Source: Fen-1301 sp963786395 (lineage in GTDB: Bacteria > Bacteroidota > Ignavibacteria > Ignavibacteriales > Ignavibacteriaceae). From it: 64,000 nucleotides of DNA. The translations under genes and the position numbers were made by a program. Below the pieces are notes generated by a model. The model was given only the letters and a program-made list of their open reading frames with translations. It was not told the DNA's origin and ran no database searches. Positions 37,625-46,960 of the stretch are shown in pieces (the first letter of the stretch is position 1; the number at the start of each line of letters is the position of its first letter). The stretch spans positions 248,001 to 312,000 of the forward strand of contig CAWAZD010000007.1 in the NCBI GenBank assembly GCA_963786395.1. The letters are read 5' to 3'.

Positions 37625-38399
37625 TTAATTACCCATTAAAGTTAAATTATCCTGATATAAAGGTTCTTCCATGAAAGTAAAATTATAATGATTTTCGAAG
37701 CCTTTTTTCAATGATACTGCAAGACGGTCATAATTAATTTCTTCATTTAAGATTTCATCAAGACCGATTGTATTTTCCTCTATCTCCTGATAAATATCTT
37801 TTTTATCCTGTTCAGAAGTATTAAGATAACCGGTTATTCGTTTATGAAAAGGACCGCATAATATAGATCCATGCTGAAGAATTACTTTTTCAAATTTTCT
37901 TTGTGCACTGCCGACAAGTTTCTTACCGGCAAACTTCAGTTCGCTTTTCGCAGAAACCGCAAAACAAGCTGTTCCTTTAGGTTGTTTGTAAATTTCAGAA
38001 AAATTAGGCTGGTTACTTTCAAGTTCTATATTATCAAATCTGTTATCATAGATATTTCAGTCCATTGAGCAATGCAAGATTTATTTGATGATAAATATCC
38101 CGCGCTGAGGAAGTAAAATCAAGAGGATAAATAACTGAATAAGTTAATTCCTCAGAGTGGAGGACAGCGCGTCCGCCTGTAGGTCTAACAACAATATCAA
38201 TATTGTTTTTGGCTGCAAGATCATAGTCAACGGAATTTAACGATTGACTTGCGCCTAATGAAATACAATATGGTTTCCATCTGTATAACCGTAAAACTGC
38301 TTCATCTACCTTATAGTTTTTTGCAAGATGGAGATCATAGTCCATATTATATCTGCCGGAATTGAATCCGGAATTAATATAAATCCAGTTCATTATCAT
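37625..38399 (-). CDS. LipM/LplA-family lipoate or octanoate transferase, one frameshift
   Basis: The first 117 codons (38399 down to 38046) carry the BPL/LplA core: GASQSLNSVDYDLA and RPTGGRAVLHSEELTYSVIY. They stop at TGA near 38046. A single-base change near 38052 joins them to a second frame with GTACFAVSAKSELKFAGKK, VGSAQRKF and VILQHGSI, ending at 37625; the corrected gene has 258 codons, close to LipM. The Cys in TACF sits where LipM has its catalytic Cys, so octanoyl transfer to lipoyl domains is the favoured role, with lipoate ligation as the alternative. It overlaps the lpxC-fabZ stop by four bases. Either a sequence error or a recent null allele. Confidence 0.7.
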
Positions 38400-39805
38400 T
38401 CGGTTTTTTTATCTCTGTCAACTATACCTGCCATAAGTTCAGCTTCACAAACAAGAACATCGTTTACATAGGCTTTTCCTTTCATTGTAAAGACTTTACT
38501 TCTTTTATTTGTCAACTCAACTTCCATAATAAGCTGATCTCCGGGGCCAACGGGTTTCCTGAACTTTACATTATTGATTTGCATAAATACAACAAGCTTC
38601 TCTTCAAAATCGGGCAAAGCATTAAGCAGCATAATACCGCCGGTCTGGGCCATTGCTTCAACAATTAAAACACCGGGCATAACAGGTTGACCCGGGAAAT
38701 GCCCCTGAAAGAATGGCTCATTGTTAGTAACGGATTTTACACCTACTACTTTCTTATCTAATTCAAGATGAATAATTTTATCTACTAAAAGAAATGGATA
38801 TCTATGTGGGAGAATTCTCTGAATTGCGTTAATATCAAAAACGACTCCTTCCTTTTTAACAAACTGGTATTTCTTAACTATTTTTTTCTGTTGATATAAC
38901 TTTCTAACTTGTTTTGCAAATTCAACATTTGCCTTATGCCCTGGTCGCGCAGCTAAAATCTGAGCTTTTACAGGAACTCCAATTAAAGCAAGGTCACCTA
39001 TAAGGTCTAACAGTTTGTGGCGTACCGGTTCATTCTTAAATCTTAATACTTTATCATTAAGGATACCATTTTTGCCAAGAGTAATTTTATTTTTAACACC
39101 AACCTTTTGCCTGATATTTTCAAGTTCTTCATCATTAGCTTGTTTATCAACAATAACAATTGCGTTATCAATGTCACCACCTTTAATCAGACCGAAATTA
39201 ACAAGTTCCTCTACTTCACTCAGGAAGCAAAAAGTTCTTGCCGGAGCAAATTCACTCACAAATTCCTTTTCAAGATCAAACAAACCTGTATGCTGACTAC
39301 CCAAAGCCGGATTTTGATAATCTACCATGACTGTAACCCTATAGCTGTCAAGAGGCAGAGCAACAATATCAACTTGTCGTTCGTCATTATGATAAGTTAC
39401 TGTTTCATCAATAATCAAATAATCTTTAGGAGCATCCTGCTGAACAAATCCGGCTTTGAGGAGTTCTTCTACATAAGGCAGGGCACTTCCGTCACCCACT
39501 GGTGGTTCAATACCATCTAGTTCAATTATAATATTATCAATCTGTAGACCGACAATTGAAGCAAGAACATGCTCAACAGTATGCACCTTTGTATCGCCTA
39601 TCCCAAGGGTAGTGCCCCTTGAAACATCCACTACAAAATCAGCATTAGCAGGAATCTCAGGTTTATCAATCAGATCGCATCTGATAAATCTAATTCCATA
39701 ATTCTCAGGCGCAGGTTTGAAGGTCATCGTACAGGTAGTTCCTGTGTGTAAACCAACTCCGGACAGTGAAACTGATTTACCTATTGTTCTTTGAAGTTCT
39801 AACAT
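38396..39805 (-). CDS. lpxC-fabZ: bifunctional LpxC deacetylase / FabZ dehydratase fusion
   Basis: The protein (469 residues) joins two enzymes. Residues 1 to about 310 are LpxC, the zinc UDP-3-O-acyl-GlcNAc deacetylase that commits to lipid A (zinc ligands in HTVEHVLAS and RHKLLDLIGDLAL, catalytic His in GHKANVEF). Residues from about 320 are FabZ, the 3-hydroxyacyl-ACP dehydratase (ILPHRYPFLLVDK, GHFPGQPVMPGVLIVEAMAQ). The fusion is characteristic of Bacteroidota and relatives and balances lipid A against fatty acid synthesis from the same hydroxyacyl-ACP pool. It follows lpxD in the operon. No lpxA follows within the window. Confidence 0.96.
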   Translation of the reverse strand: MLELQRTIGKSVSLSGVGLHTGTTCTMTFKPAPENYGIRFIRCDLIDKPEIPANADFVVDVSRGTTLGIGDTKVHTVEHVLASIVGLQIDNIIIELDGIEPPVGDGSALPYVEELLKAGFVQQDAPKDYLIIDETVTYHNDERQVDIVALPLDSYRVTVMVDYQNPALGSQHTGLFDLEKEFVSEFAPARTFCFLSEVEELVNFGLIKGGDIDNAIVIVDKQANDEELENIRQKVGVKNKITLGKNGILNDKVLRFKNEPVRHKLLDLIGDLALIGVPVKAQILAARPGHKANVEFAKQVRKLYQQKKIVKKYQFVKKEGVVFDINAIQRILPHRYPFLLVDKIIHLELDKKVVGVKSVTNNEPFFQGHFPGQPVMPGVLIVEAMAQTGGIMLLNALPDFEEKLVVFMQINNVKFRKPVGPGDQLIMEVELTNKRSKVFTMKGKAYVNDVLVCEAELMAGIVDRDKKTE

Positions 39806-39919
39806 TCAGTATCCTTAGTAATTTTCATAATATTATTAAAAACAAACGTTTAAGATAGTAAGACCGTCTTTGAAATACAATTGAGTAAGGAATAGGAAGT
39901 AAGTAGTTAAGGATAAGGA

Positions 39920-40969
39920 TTATTTGGATGATTTATCGAGATTTGATTCCAGTTCTTTTATACGGTTTTCAAGAGAAGCAATTTTTTCTGCATATTTAGG
40001 AAGATTACGAATATGTGCCTCAATCTGGAATGCATTCTTTACTTCTTTTGCCGGAGATCCAAAGTAAGTACCTGGTTTCAATATACTCTTGGAAACTCCT
40101 GATTGAGCAATCAAAATTACCTTATCTGCAATTTCAATATGACCTGTAAGTCCAACCTGTCCAAGTATATAACAATTATTCCCGATTTTAGTACTGCCTG
40201 AAATTCCTACCTGAGATGAAATAATTGTATTTTCACCGATTGTAACATTATGGGCAATTTGGGATAAATTATCTATTTTGGTTCCCTTTTTAATTCTTGT
40301 TGATCCTAGTGAAGCTCTATCTATAGAAACATTTGAGCCTATTTCCACATCATCTTCAATTACAACATTACCGATCTGCGGAATTTTGTGGAACACGCCC
40401 TTTTCATCCTGATCATAACCAAATCCGTCGGAACCAATAACTGTATTAGCATGGATAATACATGAGTTCCCTATTATACATTTTTCTCTTATGCTTATAT
40501 TTTGGAATAGAAGAACATTATCCCCTATCGCAACATCTTCAAGAATAACCGTATTATGAAATATTTTAACATTATCCCCAATGGAGCAGCCTTTTGACAC
40601 CACAACATTTTTACCTGCTGCGAAATTCTTTCCTGTTTTAACTGATGGATGAATGAAAGCTGTGGGATCTATACCTTCGAGAGGAAATTCGGGAGTAAAG
40701 TATTGCTTCACCAAACTAAAGAAGGCTTTGTTAGGTTCTTCAGTTTCAATATAAACGATATCACCCCTGGTCTTCTGAAAACCCTTTTTAACTATAACTG
40801 CCGAAGCTTTAGTTGCACTAAGATATTTTTCATAAGCAGGAAGATAAAGAAAAGTAAGATCGCCCGGTTCAGCTTCTTCAATTTTAGCCAGATTGTTAAC
40901 TACTAAATCCCCGTCTCCGGTTAACGTTCCGCCTATAAAATCAGCAACTTCCTGCAGTGTTAAATTCAT
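39920..40969 (-). CDS. lpxD: UDP-3-O-(3-hydroxyacyl)glucosamine N-acyltransferase
   Basis: LpxD adds the N-linked hydroxyacyl chain in lipid A synthesis, directly after LpxC. The 349-residue protein has the N-terminal UDP-binding domain (LTFLYLPAYEKYLSATKASA), a left-handed beta helix of hexapeptide repeats from about residue 105 to 300 (IGDNVKIFHNTVILEDVAIG), the catalytic His in IAHNVTIGENT, and a C-terminal helix for trimer contacts. The length is normal. It lies three bases after the ompH gene and before lpxC-fabZ. Confidence 0.96.
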   Translation of the reverse strand: MNLTLQEVADFIGGTLTGDGDLVVNNLAKIEEAEPGDLTFLYLPAYEKYLSATKASAVIVKKGFQKTRGDIVYIETEEPNKAFFSLVKQYFTPEFPLEGIDPTAFIHPSVKTGKNFAAGKNVVVSKGCSIGDNVKIFHNTVILEDVAIGDNVLLFQNISIREKCIIGNSCIIHANTVIGSDGFGYDQDEKGVFHKIPQIGNVVIEDDVEIGSNVSIDRASLGSTRIKKGTKIDNLSQIAHNVTIGENTIISSQVGISGSTKIGNNCYILGQVGLTGHIEIADKVILIAQSGVSKSILKPGTYFGSPAKEVKNAFQIEAHIRNLPKYAEKIASLENRIKELESNLDKSSK

Positions 40970-40971
40970 TG

Positions 40972-41493
40972 TTACAATTTAAATTTTTGGAGAACTTTTG
41001 AAGTTATATCATATTTGTCTTTGGCATAAAGCAAAAGTATATCGCCACTTTTATCGAACACATAATCGTAATCTTCTTCAATAGCAACTTCTTTAATAGC
41101 AGAGAAAACTTTATTCTGTACAGGTTTCATTAATTCATCCTGTTTCTGGAACATTTCACCATTTGTACCGAATTTCTTTTCCCTGTAATCAGCAACTTGT
41201 TTTTCAAGTTTTACCAGGTCAGCTTCTGTTTCCGCACGGGTCTGATCGGTCATGATAAGTTTTCGTTTTTCGTAATCATCATATTTAGTCTTCCAGTTGT
41301 TTTCAATTTTGCTAAGTTCTGATTGCCATTCCTGAACAATGGCGTCAAGTTTTTGTTTGGCGTCCTGAGCGTCCGGTAATTTATCCATTATGGCATCAGA
41401 ATCAACATATCCGATTTTTACCTGAGCTTTAGAAAGAGCTGAAAAAACGAGGAAAATTATAATTACGGGAAAGAGAATACGTTTCATAAACAC
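40972..41493 (-). CDS. OmpH/Skp-family periplasmic chaperone (first of two)
   Basis: This 173-residue protein has a signal peptide (about 1-22), the Skp/OmpH start KIGYVDSDAIMDKLPDA, a long charged coiled-coil middle and the C-terminal YDYVFDKSGDILLLYA. Skp trimers hold unfolded outer-membrane proteins on the way to BamA. A paralogue lies 209 bp upstream at 41703 and bamA beyond that, the usual order in this phylum. The two copies share the framework but differ through most of the coiled coil, so they may serve different clients. A REP palindrome and hairpin separate them. Confidence 0.9.
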   Translation of the reverse strand: MFMKRILFPVIIIFLVFSALSKAQVKIGYVDSDAIMDKLPDAQDAKQKLDAIVQEWQSELSKIENNWKTKYDDYEKRKLIMTDQTRAETEADLVKLEKQVADYREKKFGTNGEMFQKQDELMKPVQNKVFSAIKEVAIEEDYDYVFDKSGDILLLYAKDKYDITSKVLQKFKL

Positions 41494-41574
41494 TCCGAAG
41501 AAGTTTTGATCAAATTATGAATTAATAAGATCGTATCAAATTACATAGCAAAATAAAACTAATTAATAAAAAAA

Positions 41575-41621
41575 TGGATTCCCGACTTCCATCCACAACG
41601 GGCAGATGCGGGAATGACAAC
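41575..41621. repeat. intergenic palindromic repeat (GGATTCCCG..GCGGGAATGAC family)
   Basis: A unit of the dispersed family lies between the two ompH genes: TGGATTCCCG, a 23-base loop with its own small complementarity, then GCGGGAATGACAA. It differs from the other copies mainly in the loop. Confidence 0.55.
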
Positions 41622-41640
41622 CTAAAGCTTTAATCCAAAA

Positions 41641-41669
41641 CCTTCGAGGTTAAAGAAAACCTCGAAGGT
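41641..41669 (-). terminator. hairpin downstream of the second ompH gene
   Basis: An 11-bp perfect stem, CCTTCGAGGTT/AACCTCGAAGG, with a seven-base loop lies 34 bases after the stop of the 41703 ompH gene. On the minus strand it is followed by TTTTGG. It could attenuate transcription between the two ompH genes or stabilise the upstream message. Confidence 0.5.
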
Positions 41670-41702
41670 TAAAAAGCTTAGAATCATGAGATTAATAAAG
41701 AA

Positions 41703-42236
41703 CTATTTCTTGCCTCTTTTTAGAGAATCCAGAACCTGGTAAGTAATATCAAAAGAAGAATCGGCATAAAGTAAAATTACATCTCCGGTTTTATCGAATA
41801 CAAACTGCATACCTTCTTTCTTAGCAACTTCACTGATAGCCTTATAGATTTTTTCTTTTATTGGAGCGAATATTTTTTCATTCTCCTTATAAATATCACC
41901 TTGACCCTGAGCAAATTTTTGTCTTTTGAAAGCTTCAATTTCCTGTTGTTTGGCAACTATTGTTGCTTCTGTTTGTTTCTTTTTATCTTCCTTCATAGTA
42001 CCGGACTGTTTCTGATAATCAGCATACTGATCCTGAAGATCTTTTGTCATGCTGTCAGCCTGTGCGGTCCATTTGTTTGTTATCGCTTCGAGATCACCCT
42101 GCGCCTTTATAGCTTCAGGCAGCTGAGTAAGAATAACCTGAGAATCGACATACCCTAATTTCACAGATGTCTGCTGAGCGAAGATAAAGTTGCTGCTTAA
42201 TAAAAGAGCTGCCAGAGCTAAAAGATATTTTTTCAC
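41703..42236 (-). CDS. OmpH/Skp-family periplasmic chaperone (second of two)
   Basis: This 177-residue protein has a signal peptide ending near residue 20 (SSNFIFAQ), KLGYVDSQVILTQLPEA, a Lys/Gln/Glu-rich coiled coil and the closing MQFVFDKTGDVILLYA. It is a Skp-type holdase for outer-membrane proteins. It lies 35 bp after bamA, which uses its clients. Its C-terminal basic tail (LKRGKK) is absent from the neighbouring paralogue. Confidence 0.9.
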   Translation of the reverse strand: MKKYLLALAALLLSSNFIFAQQTSVKLGYVDSQVILTQLPEAIKAQGDLEAITNKWTAQADSMTKDLQDQYADYQKQSGTMKEDKKKQTEATIVAKQQEIEAFKRQKFAQGQGDIYKENEKIFAPIKEKIYKAISEVAKKEGMQFVFDKTGDVILLYADSSFDITYQVLDSLKRGKK

Positions 42237-42271
42237 TTATATTACCTCAAATAATTTATATGTTAAATTTA

Positions 42272-44776
42272 TTAAAATCCCTTGCCAAATTGAAAATGGA
42301 ATAGCCAGGCGGGATCTTTACCGTCAACAGACTTCCTGTCAAATCCATAACCTAAATCGAAACCTATCAATCCAATAGGATTAATCATAATTCTTGCACC
42401 AACACCGGCTGATTTTTTTAGACTGAATATATCGGTATTTGCAAATTTCTCAAATACATTACCAGCTTCCGCAAATGCCAAAAGATATAATGGAATTGGA
42501 TCCTGCGAAACAGATACCCTTAATTCAGCTGTATACCTTGTCATAACCCTTCCGCCAAAAACAGTGCCGTCTGACGTTTTAGGACCAATAGATCTGTCAT
42601 CATAACCACGTAATGGTTCAGTGGCAATAACAAGACCATTGCCACCCATGAAAAAATATTCAAAAGGATTTATTTTTGTGGCAGATGCCTGATCCAACTC
42701 TTGTAAGTAGCCCATATTAGAGGTAGTATACAATGCAATTCTGTTTGAGTTAAACAAACGTTTGTACCATTCTACCTTAAATCCAAGCTTGTAATAATTG
42801 ACATCGCCCGGCAGGAAAGGTCCACCAGATAATTCAGCATCAAAAGAAACTGCCGATCCTTTAGAAGGGAAGGTTGGATTATCTATGTCTCTTCTGCTAA
42901 TAGTAACTCCCAAAGTATACTGGTGACTGATACCTATAGGATAAACTCCTCCTCCATTTAGGACATCATTGTATTGAAATCTAAATAACCCTTGAATATA
43001 AAAATAATCATCCGGCCATTTTAATCTTCGCCCTAGTTTAAGAGTTGCGCCTGCCTGGCTTAAATCATAAATATATTGCTGTCTTGTATCAAATAATTCT
43101 ATTCCTGCCAGAGTTGGCGTATCATACATCCATGGTTCAGTAAAACCAAGTGTGAATGTTCTGTAAATATTACCCACACCGAATTGCCAGTTAAAACTTA
43201 ACACCTGACCACCGCCCAGAGAGAATGGATTACTCATTGAAAAGTTTGTTAATGTAACACCAACCGATCCACTGAAACCGAAACTTCCACTGTATCCAAC
43301 CGATGCATTAAGATAATCACTTGATTTTTCTTCAACATGGAAAGCAACATTTACTGTACTATCGTTTTCCAGATTATAATCTATTCCTTGAGGACCATAG
43401 AGCTTTTCAACATTGAAGAACTGAAGATTTGCCAATTGTTGCACACTTCTGAATAAAAGTGCTCTGTTAAAATATTCACCCGGAATTGTATAAAGTTCTC
43501 TTCTGATAACTTTATCCATAGTCTTATCATTGCCGGAGATATCCACTTTGCCAATACGAAACTGATTTTTTTCCTCCATCCTTATAATAAGGTCTATAGA
43601 ATCGGGATCAATTTTCTGCTCAGTTGTTTTTAGATTAAATGTAAGATAACCATTATCCAAATACATTGAAGAAATATCGCTTTGTTTTTCATTCTGTCTT
43701 AGATTTCTTTCAAACTTTTCATAATCATAGATATCACCCTTCTTAAAATCAAGCCTTTCTGATAATGCTTCAGCCGGGAAAACTGTATTCCCCTGCCATA
43801 CAATATTTCTGATTTTATACTGTGGTCCTTCATAAACCGATATATAAATTTTCAGATCCTTTTTATTATTGGAATAAGCCAGTGAATCAGATATTACCCC
43901 GGCATCTCTATATCCGTTCTTAAGGTAAAAATCCTGAATGGCTTTTTTATCTTTTTCGAATTTATCTTTATCGAATTTAGCTCCGCTCCAGAATTTCCAC
44001 CAATGCGATTCTTCAATATCATTCATTGCACCTTTCAGATCGCCCTCTGAAAATGCCTTATTACCGATAAAGTGAATTTCTCTGACTGTAATTTTATCGT
44101 TCTCTTTAATTTTGAGTTTAAGAAGAATTCTGTCTTTAATTTTTTCAATTAAATTTGAGTACGTTATATCGCTGAACTGATATTCAACGGTATATTCATC
44201 AGAAAGATCTTTATCATTACGCCAGATTACATTAATACCTTTTTTGGTTGTATCAGCCGTGAAGTAGTGATAAATTACGGGATCAATATCTGCATTAAGA
44301 TAACCATCGGTAGCATAATTATTCAGTAATTTCTGTTTAAGTCTGGAAATATCTACATGTCTTATAATCTGTCCTCTGATAAAGCCGGCTTTATTTTCTA
44401 TATCGGTAGTACTTAATTCGTCATTACCTTCAATAACAAGTTTCTCGAATCGGGAATTTTCCTTAACAACAATCTTAAGAAAGACACCTGTTTGAATTTG
44501 TTTATCAATAAGAATCTGGACATCGGAGAATATATTAAGAGCCCAAAGTTGTTTAATTGCATTCAGGGTTTGGTCTCCCGGCACCTGAATTTCATCATTA
44601 ACTTTTAACCCGCTGTTAGAAATTATTGTAGAAGCATCGGCTGATTTATTCCCTTCTACTGCAATTCCTAATATTTTAAAACTTGATCTGGTAGCTTGTG
44701 GTAAAGAAAAGCTCGAAAATAAAATCACTATGAGGATTATATTTTTAAACAATTTCTTTAGGAAGGATTGCGACAT
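42272..44776 (-). CDS. bamA: outer-membrane protein assembly factor BamA
   Basis: BamA is the central Omp85 channel that inserts beta-barrel proteins. The 834-residue protein has a signal peptide, five POTRA domains (about 30-430; for example FKILGIAVEGNKSADASTI and VREIHFIGNKAFSEGDLKGA), and a 16-strand barrel with the Omp85 motif GGNGLVIATEPLRGYDDRSIG and the C-terminal FHFQFGKGF. The ATG at 44776 lies 32 bases inside uppS, so the genes are coupled. The ompH genes follow. The length is typical of this phylum. Confidence 0.95.
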   Translation of the reverse strand: MSQSFLKKLFKNIILIVILFSSFSLPQATRSSFKILGIAVEGNKSADASTIISNSGLKVNDEIQVPGDQTLNAIKQLWALNIFSDVQILIDKQIQTGVFLKIVVKENSRFEKLVIEGNDELSTTDIENKAGFIRGQIIRHVDISRLKQKLLNNYATDGYLNADIDPVIYHYFTADTTKKGINVIWRNDKDLSDEYTVEYQFSDITYSNLIEKIKDRILLKLKIKENDKITVREIHFIGNKAFSEGDLKGAMNDIEESHWWKFWSGAKFDKDKFEKDKKAIQDFYLKNGYRDAGVISDSLAYSNNKKDLKIYISVYEGPQYKIRNIVWQGNTVFPAEALSERLDFKKGDIYDYEKFERNLRQNEKQSDISSMYLDNGYLTFNLKTTEQKIDPDSIDLIIRMEEKNQFRIGKVDISGNDKTMDKVIRRELYTIPGEYFNRALLFRSVQQLANLQFFNVEKLYGPQGIDYNLENDSTVNVAFHVEEKSSDYLNASVGYSGSFGFSGSVGVTLTNFSMSNPFSLGGGQVLSFNWQFGVGNIYRTFTLGFTEPWMYDTPTLAGIELFDTRQQYIYDLSQAGATLKLGRRLKWPDDYFYIQGLFRFQYNDVLNGGGVYPIGISHQYTLGVTISRRDIDNPTFPSKGSAVSFDAELSGGPFLPGDVNYYKLGFKVEWYKRLFNSNRIALYTTSNMGYLQELDQASATKINPFEYFFMGGNGLVIATEPLRGYDDRSIGPKTSDGTVFGGRVMTRYTAELRVSVSQDPIPLYLLAFAEAGNVFEKFANTDIFSLKKSAGVGARIMINPIGLIGFDLGYGFDRKSVDGKDPAWLFHFQFGKGF

Positions 44777-45566
44777 TCTTTAAGCCTTTTTCATTCTTTT
44801 TAAGTTGTTCACTGACTTTACCGAACCTGCGTTCCCTTATCTGGAAATTCCTGACAGCTTCGTACAATTTTTTCCTTCTAAACTCCGGCCAGTACACATC
44901 CGAAATAAAAAATTCGGTATAAGCAATTTGCCAAAGTAGAAAGTTGCTAACCCTGAATTCACCGCTGGTTCTAATAAGCAGGTCAGGATCAGGAAAATCC
45001 TTTGTGGTTAAATGATCTGATATACATTTTTCATCAATATCGGATATTGATAAAGTATTATTATTAATTTTACCGGCAATACTTTTCATTGCCGTTAAAA
45101 GTTCCCATCTACCGCTATAACTGAGTGCAATGTTAAGTACCATTTTTTTATTATTCTTCGTCTTTTCCATTGCGTCGAAAAGTTCCTTTTGAACTTCAGA
45201 AGGCAAAGCTCCTATATCGCCAATACTGGTGAGTTTAATATTATTTTCATTTAACTCATCAGCCTCATTTCTTAAACTCTTTAAAAGCAGCCTCATAAGA
45301 GTAGAGACTTCATCTTTAGGACGTTTCCAATTTTCTGTGGAAAAAGTATAAAGGGTCAAATATTTCACACCTAATTCTGCACAAGCCTTAACGATATCTT
45401 TAACAGATTCAACTCCTTTGGAATGACCTGCTACTCTTGGAAGACCTTTTTTCCTTGCCCATCTGCCATTACCATCCATGATAATGGCTATATGAGTAGG
45501 AATTTCACCCGATTTTTTTAATTCATTCTGAAGCTTTAAATCGGATTCCGGTTGCAATTTACCCAA
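44745..45566 (-). CDS. uppS: undecaprenyl diphosphate synthase (isoprenyl transferase)
   Basis: UppS makes the C55 lipid carrier for peptidoglycan and LPS sugars from FPP and IPP. The 273-residue protein has the conserved IAIIMDGNGRWARKKGLPRV with the catalytic Asp, AGHSKGVESV, YTFSTENWKRP, and RTSGEFRVSNFLLWQ followed by AYTEFFI. It is the first gene of the envelope block with its own promoter 29-59 bases upstream. The end overlaps bamA by 32 bp. All active-site residues are present. Confidence 0.96.
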   Translation of the reverse strand: MGKLQPESDLKLQNELKKSGEIPTHIAIIMDGNGRWARKKGLPRVAGHSKGVESVKDIVKACAELGVKYLTLYTFSTENWKRPKDEVSTLMRLLLKSLRNEADELNENNIKLTSIGDIGALPSEVQKELFDAMEKTKNNKKMVLNIALSYSGRWELLTAMKSIAGKINNNTLSISDIDEKCISDHLTTKDFPDPDLLIRTSGEFRVSNFLLWQIAYTEFFISDVYWPEFRRKKLYEAVRNFQIRERRFGKVSEQLKKNEKGLKNVAILPKEIV

Positions 45567-45594
45567 CTTATTTCCTAAAAATTCAAAAAGCCTG

Positions 45595-45625
45595 TAAAAT
45601 TAACCTTATGATTCTTTAATGTCAA
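45595..45625 (-). promoter_or_regulatory. probable promoter of the uppS-bamA envelope operon
   Basis: On the minus strand TTGACA (45625-45620) is followed after 17 bases by TAATTTTA (45602-45595), 29 bases before the uppS ATG. This fits both a sigma70-like -35/-10 pair and the Bacteroidota TTG-N20-TAnnTTTG pattern with one mismatch. It is the best promoter match I found in the window. Confidence 0.5.
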
Positions 45626-45768
45626 GGTAAGCAAAAAATGAACTCACCTCATATTTAGAGTATAAAATTAGGAATAATGTTCAATTTAGGAAAGGTAAAA
45701 GTGAAGTCTTTTTAAAAATACCTCAAATAATTCAAATTCCTGACTTAGAAAATGACCCCTTCCTTTAG

Positions 45769-45776
45769 TATATTTG
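45769..45776 (+). promoter_or_regulatory. candidate prfA promoter -7 box
   Basis: TATATTTG matches the Bacteroidota -7 consensus TAnnTTTG exactly, 76 bases before the prfA ATG. No TTG is seen at -33, so support is partial. Confidence 0.35.
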
Positions 45777-45781
45777 CAATC

Positions 45782-45823
45782 GTCATCCCCGCGGATTATT
45801 GTCATCCCCGCGAAAGCAGGGAT
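45782..45823. repeat. REP-like palindrome in the prfA leader
   Basis: The sequence GTCATCCCCGCG occurs twice (45782-45793, 45801-45812); the second copy forms the hairpin ATCCCCGC-GAAA-GCAGGGAT at 45804-45823. It lies between the candidate promoter and the prfA start and would be part of the prfA leader RNA. Confidence 0.5.
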
Positions 45824-45851
45824 CCCCTGAACTTAATTATGAAATTTGAAT

Positions 45852-46935
45852 ATGGAACTGTTAGATAAACTTAAAAGAATAAAAGACCGTTTTGAACAGA
45901 TAAATCAGCAATTGGCTGATCCTTCGTTTATGAACGACAGAGACAAGATTGTAAGTCTTAGCCGGGAAAGAAGTGATTTATCCGGAATTATAGAGGCTTA
46001 CGAAGAATATTCTGAGATTATTAAATAATATTGATGGAAATAAGGAACTGATCTATTCGGGAACAACAGATAAAGAACTTGCCTCTCTTGCCCAGTCTGA
46101 GCTTGAAGAACTTGAACAAAGAAAGGAAAAATTAGAGGAGAGTATCAAACTTCTGCTCCTTCCGAAAGATCCTCTTGATGAAAAAGATATTATTATGGAA
46201 ATCCGGGCCGGCACCGGTGGTGAAGAGGCAGCTCTTTTTGCATCTGATCTTTTCAGAATGTATTCCAGGTATGCTGAAATTAAAGGCTGGAAAACAGAAT
46301 TGATTGACGTTAGCGATACAGGTCTGGGCGGAATTAAAGAAGTGGTATTTTCTGTTAACGGACAAAGTGTTTACAGCGAAATGAAATTCGAAAGCGGTGT
46401 TCACAGGGTACAGCGTGTTCCCGAAACAGAAGCTAACGGGCGAGTGCATACATCGGCAGCGTCGGTTGCTGTTTTGCCTGAAGCCGAAGACGTACAAATT
46501 GATATTAACCCTAAAGATATTAAAATTGATATTTTCCGTTCAGGCGGTGCCGGCGGTCAGAATGTGAATAAAGTTGAAACTGCTGTTCGTATGACCCATC
46601 TACCCACCGGACTGGTTGTTCAATGCCAGGATGAAAGATCGCAGTTAAAAAACCGGCAGAAAGCAATGAAAGTTTTGCGCGCCCGTCTTTATGATTTGAA
46701 GTTAAAAGAATACAATGCCGAAATTTCAGCCACCAGAAAAATGATGGTGAAAAGCGGTGACCGGAGTGATAAAATCAGGACATATAATTATCCCCAAAAC
46801 AGGGTTACCGATCATAGGATTGGACTTACGCTCTATAATTTATCCAACATAATGAATGGGGATATGTCCGAATTAATAGAAAATCTGAAAATTGCTGACA
46901 GAACAGAAAAACTCCAGGCTAGTACTGAAGCCTGA
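45852..46935 (+). CDS. prfA: peptide chain release factor 1, one frameshift near codon 59
   Basis: RF1 ends translation at UAA and UAG and is essential. The first part (MELLDKLKRIKDRFEQINQQ) stops at TAA at 46026-46028. Removing one A from the run at 46023-46025 joins it to the frame reading NNIDGNKELIYSG, and the gene then has exactly 361 codons, the normal length. Later parts are typical: EIRAGTGGEEAALFA, VHRVQRVPETEANGRVHTS (the P-x-T stop-codon reader, here PET), and the catalytic GGQ in GGAGGQNVNKVET. RF2 carries a programmed frameshift, but the P-x-T motif makes this RF1. An error in the sequence is the likeliest cause. I start at the ATG, not at the TTG six bases earlier. Confidence 0.85.
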
Positions 46936-46960
46936 TATTATTTAAGTCTATAGGATTGAT

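Noticed and set aside
46020..46030. Programmed release-factor frameshift as known in prfB
   Set aside because: The gene has the P-x-T motif of RF1, the break is at UAA near codon 59, and there is no upstream Shine-Dalgarno-like stimulator at the right distance.
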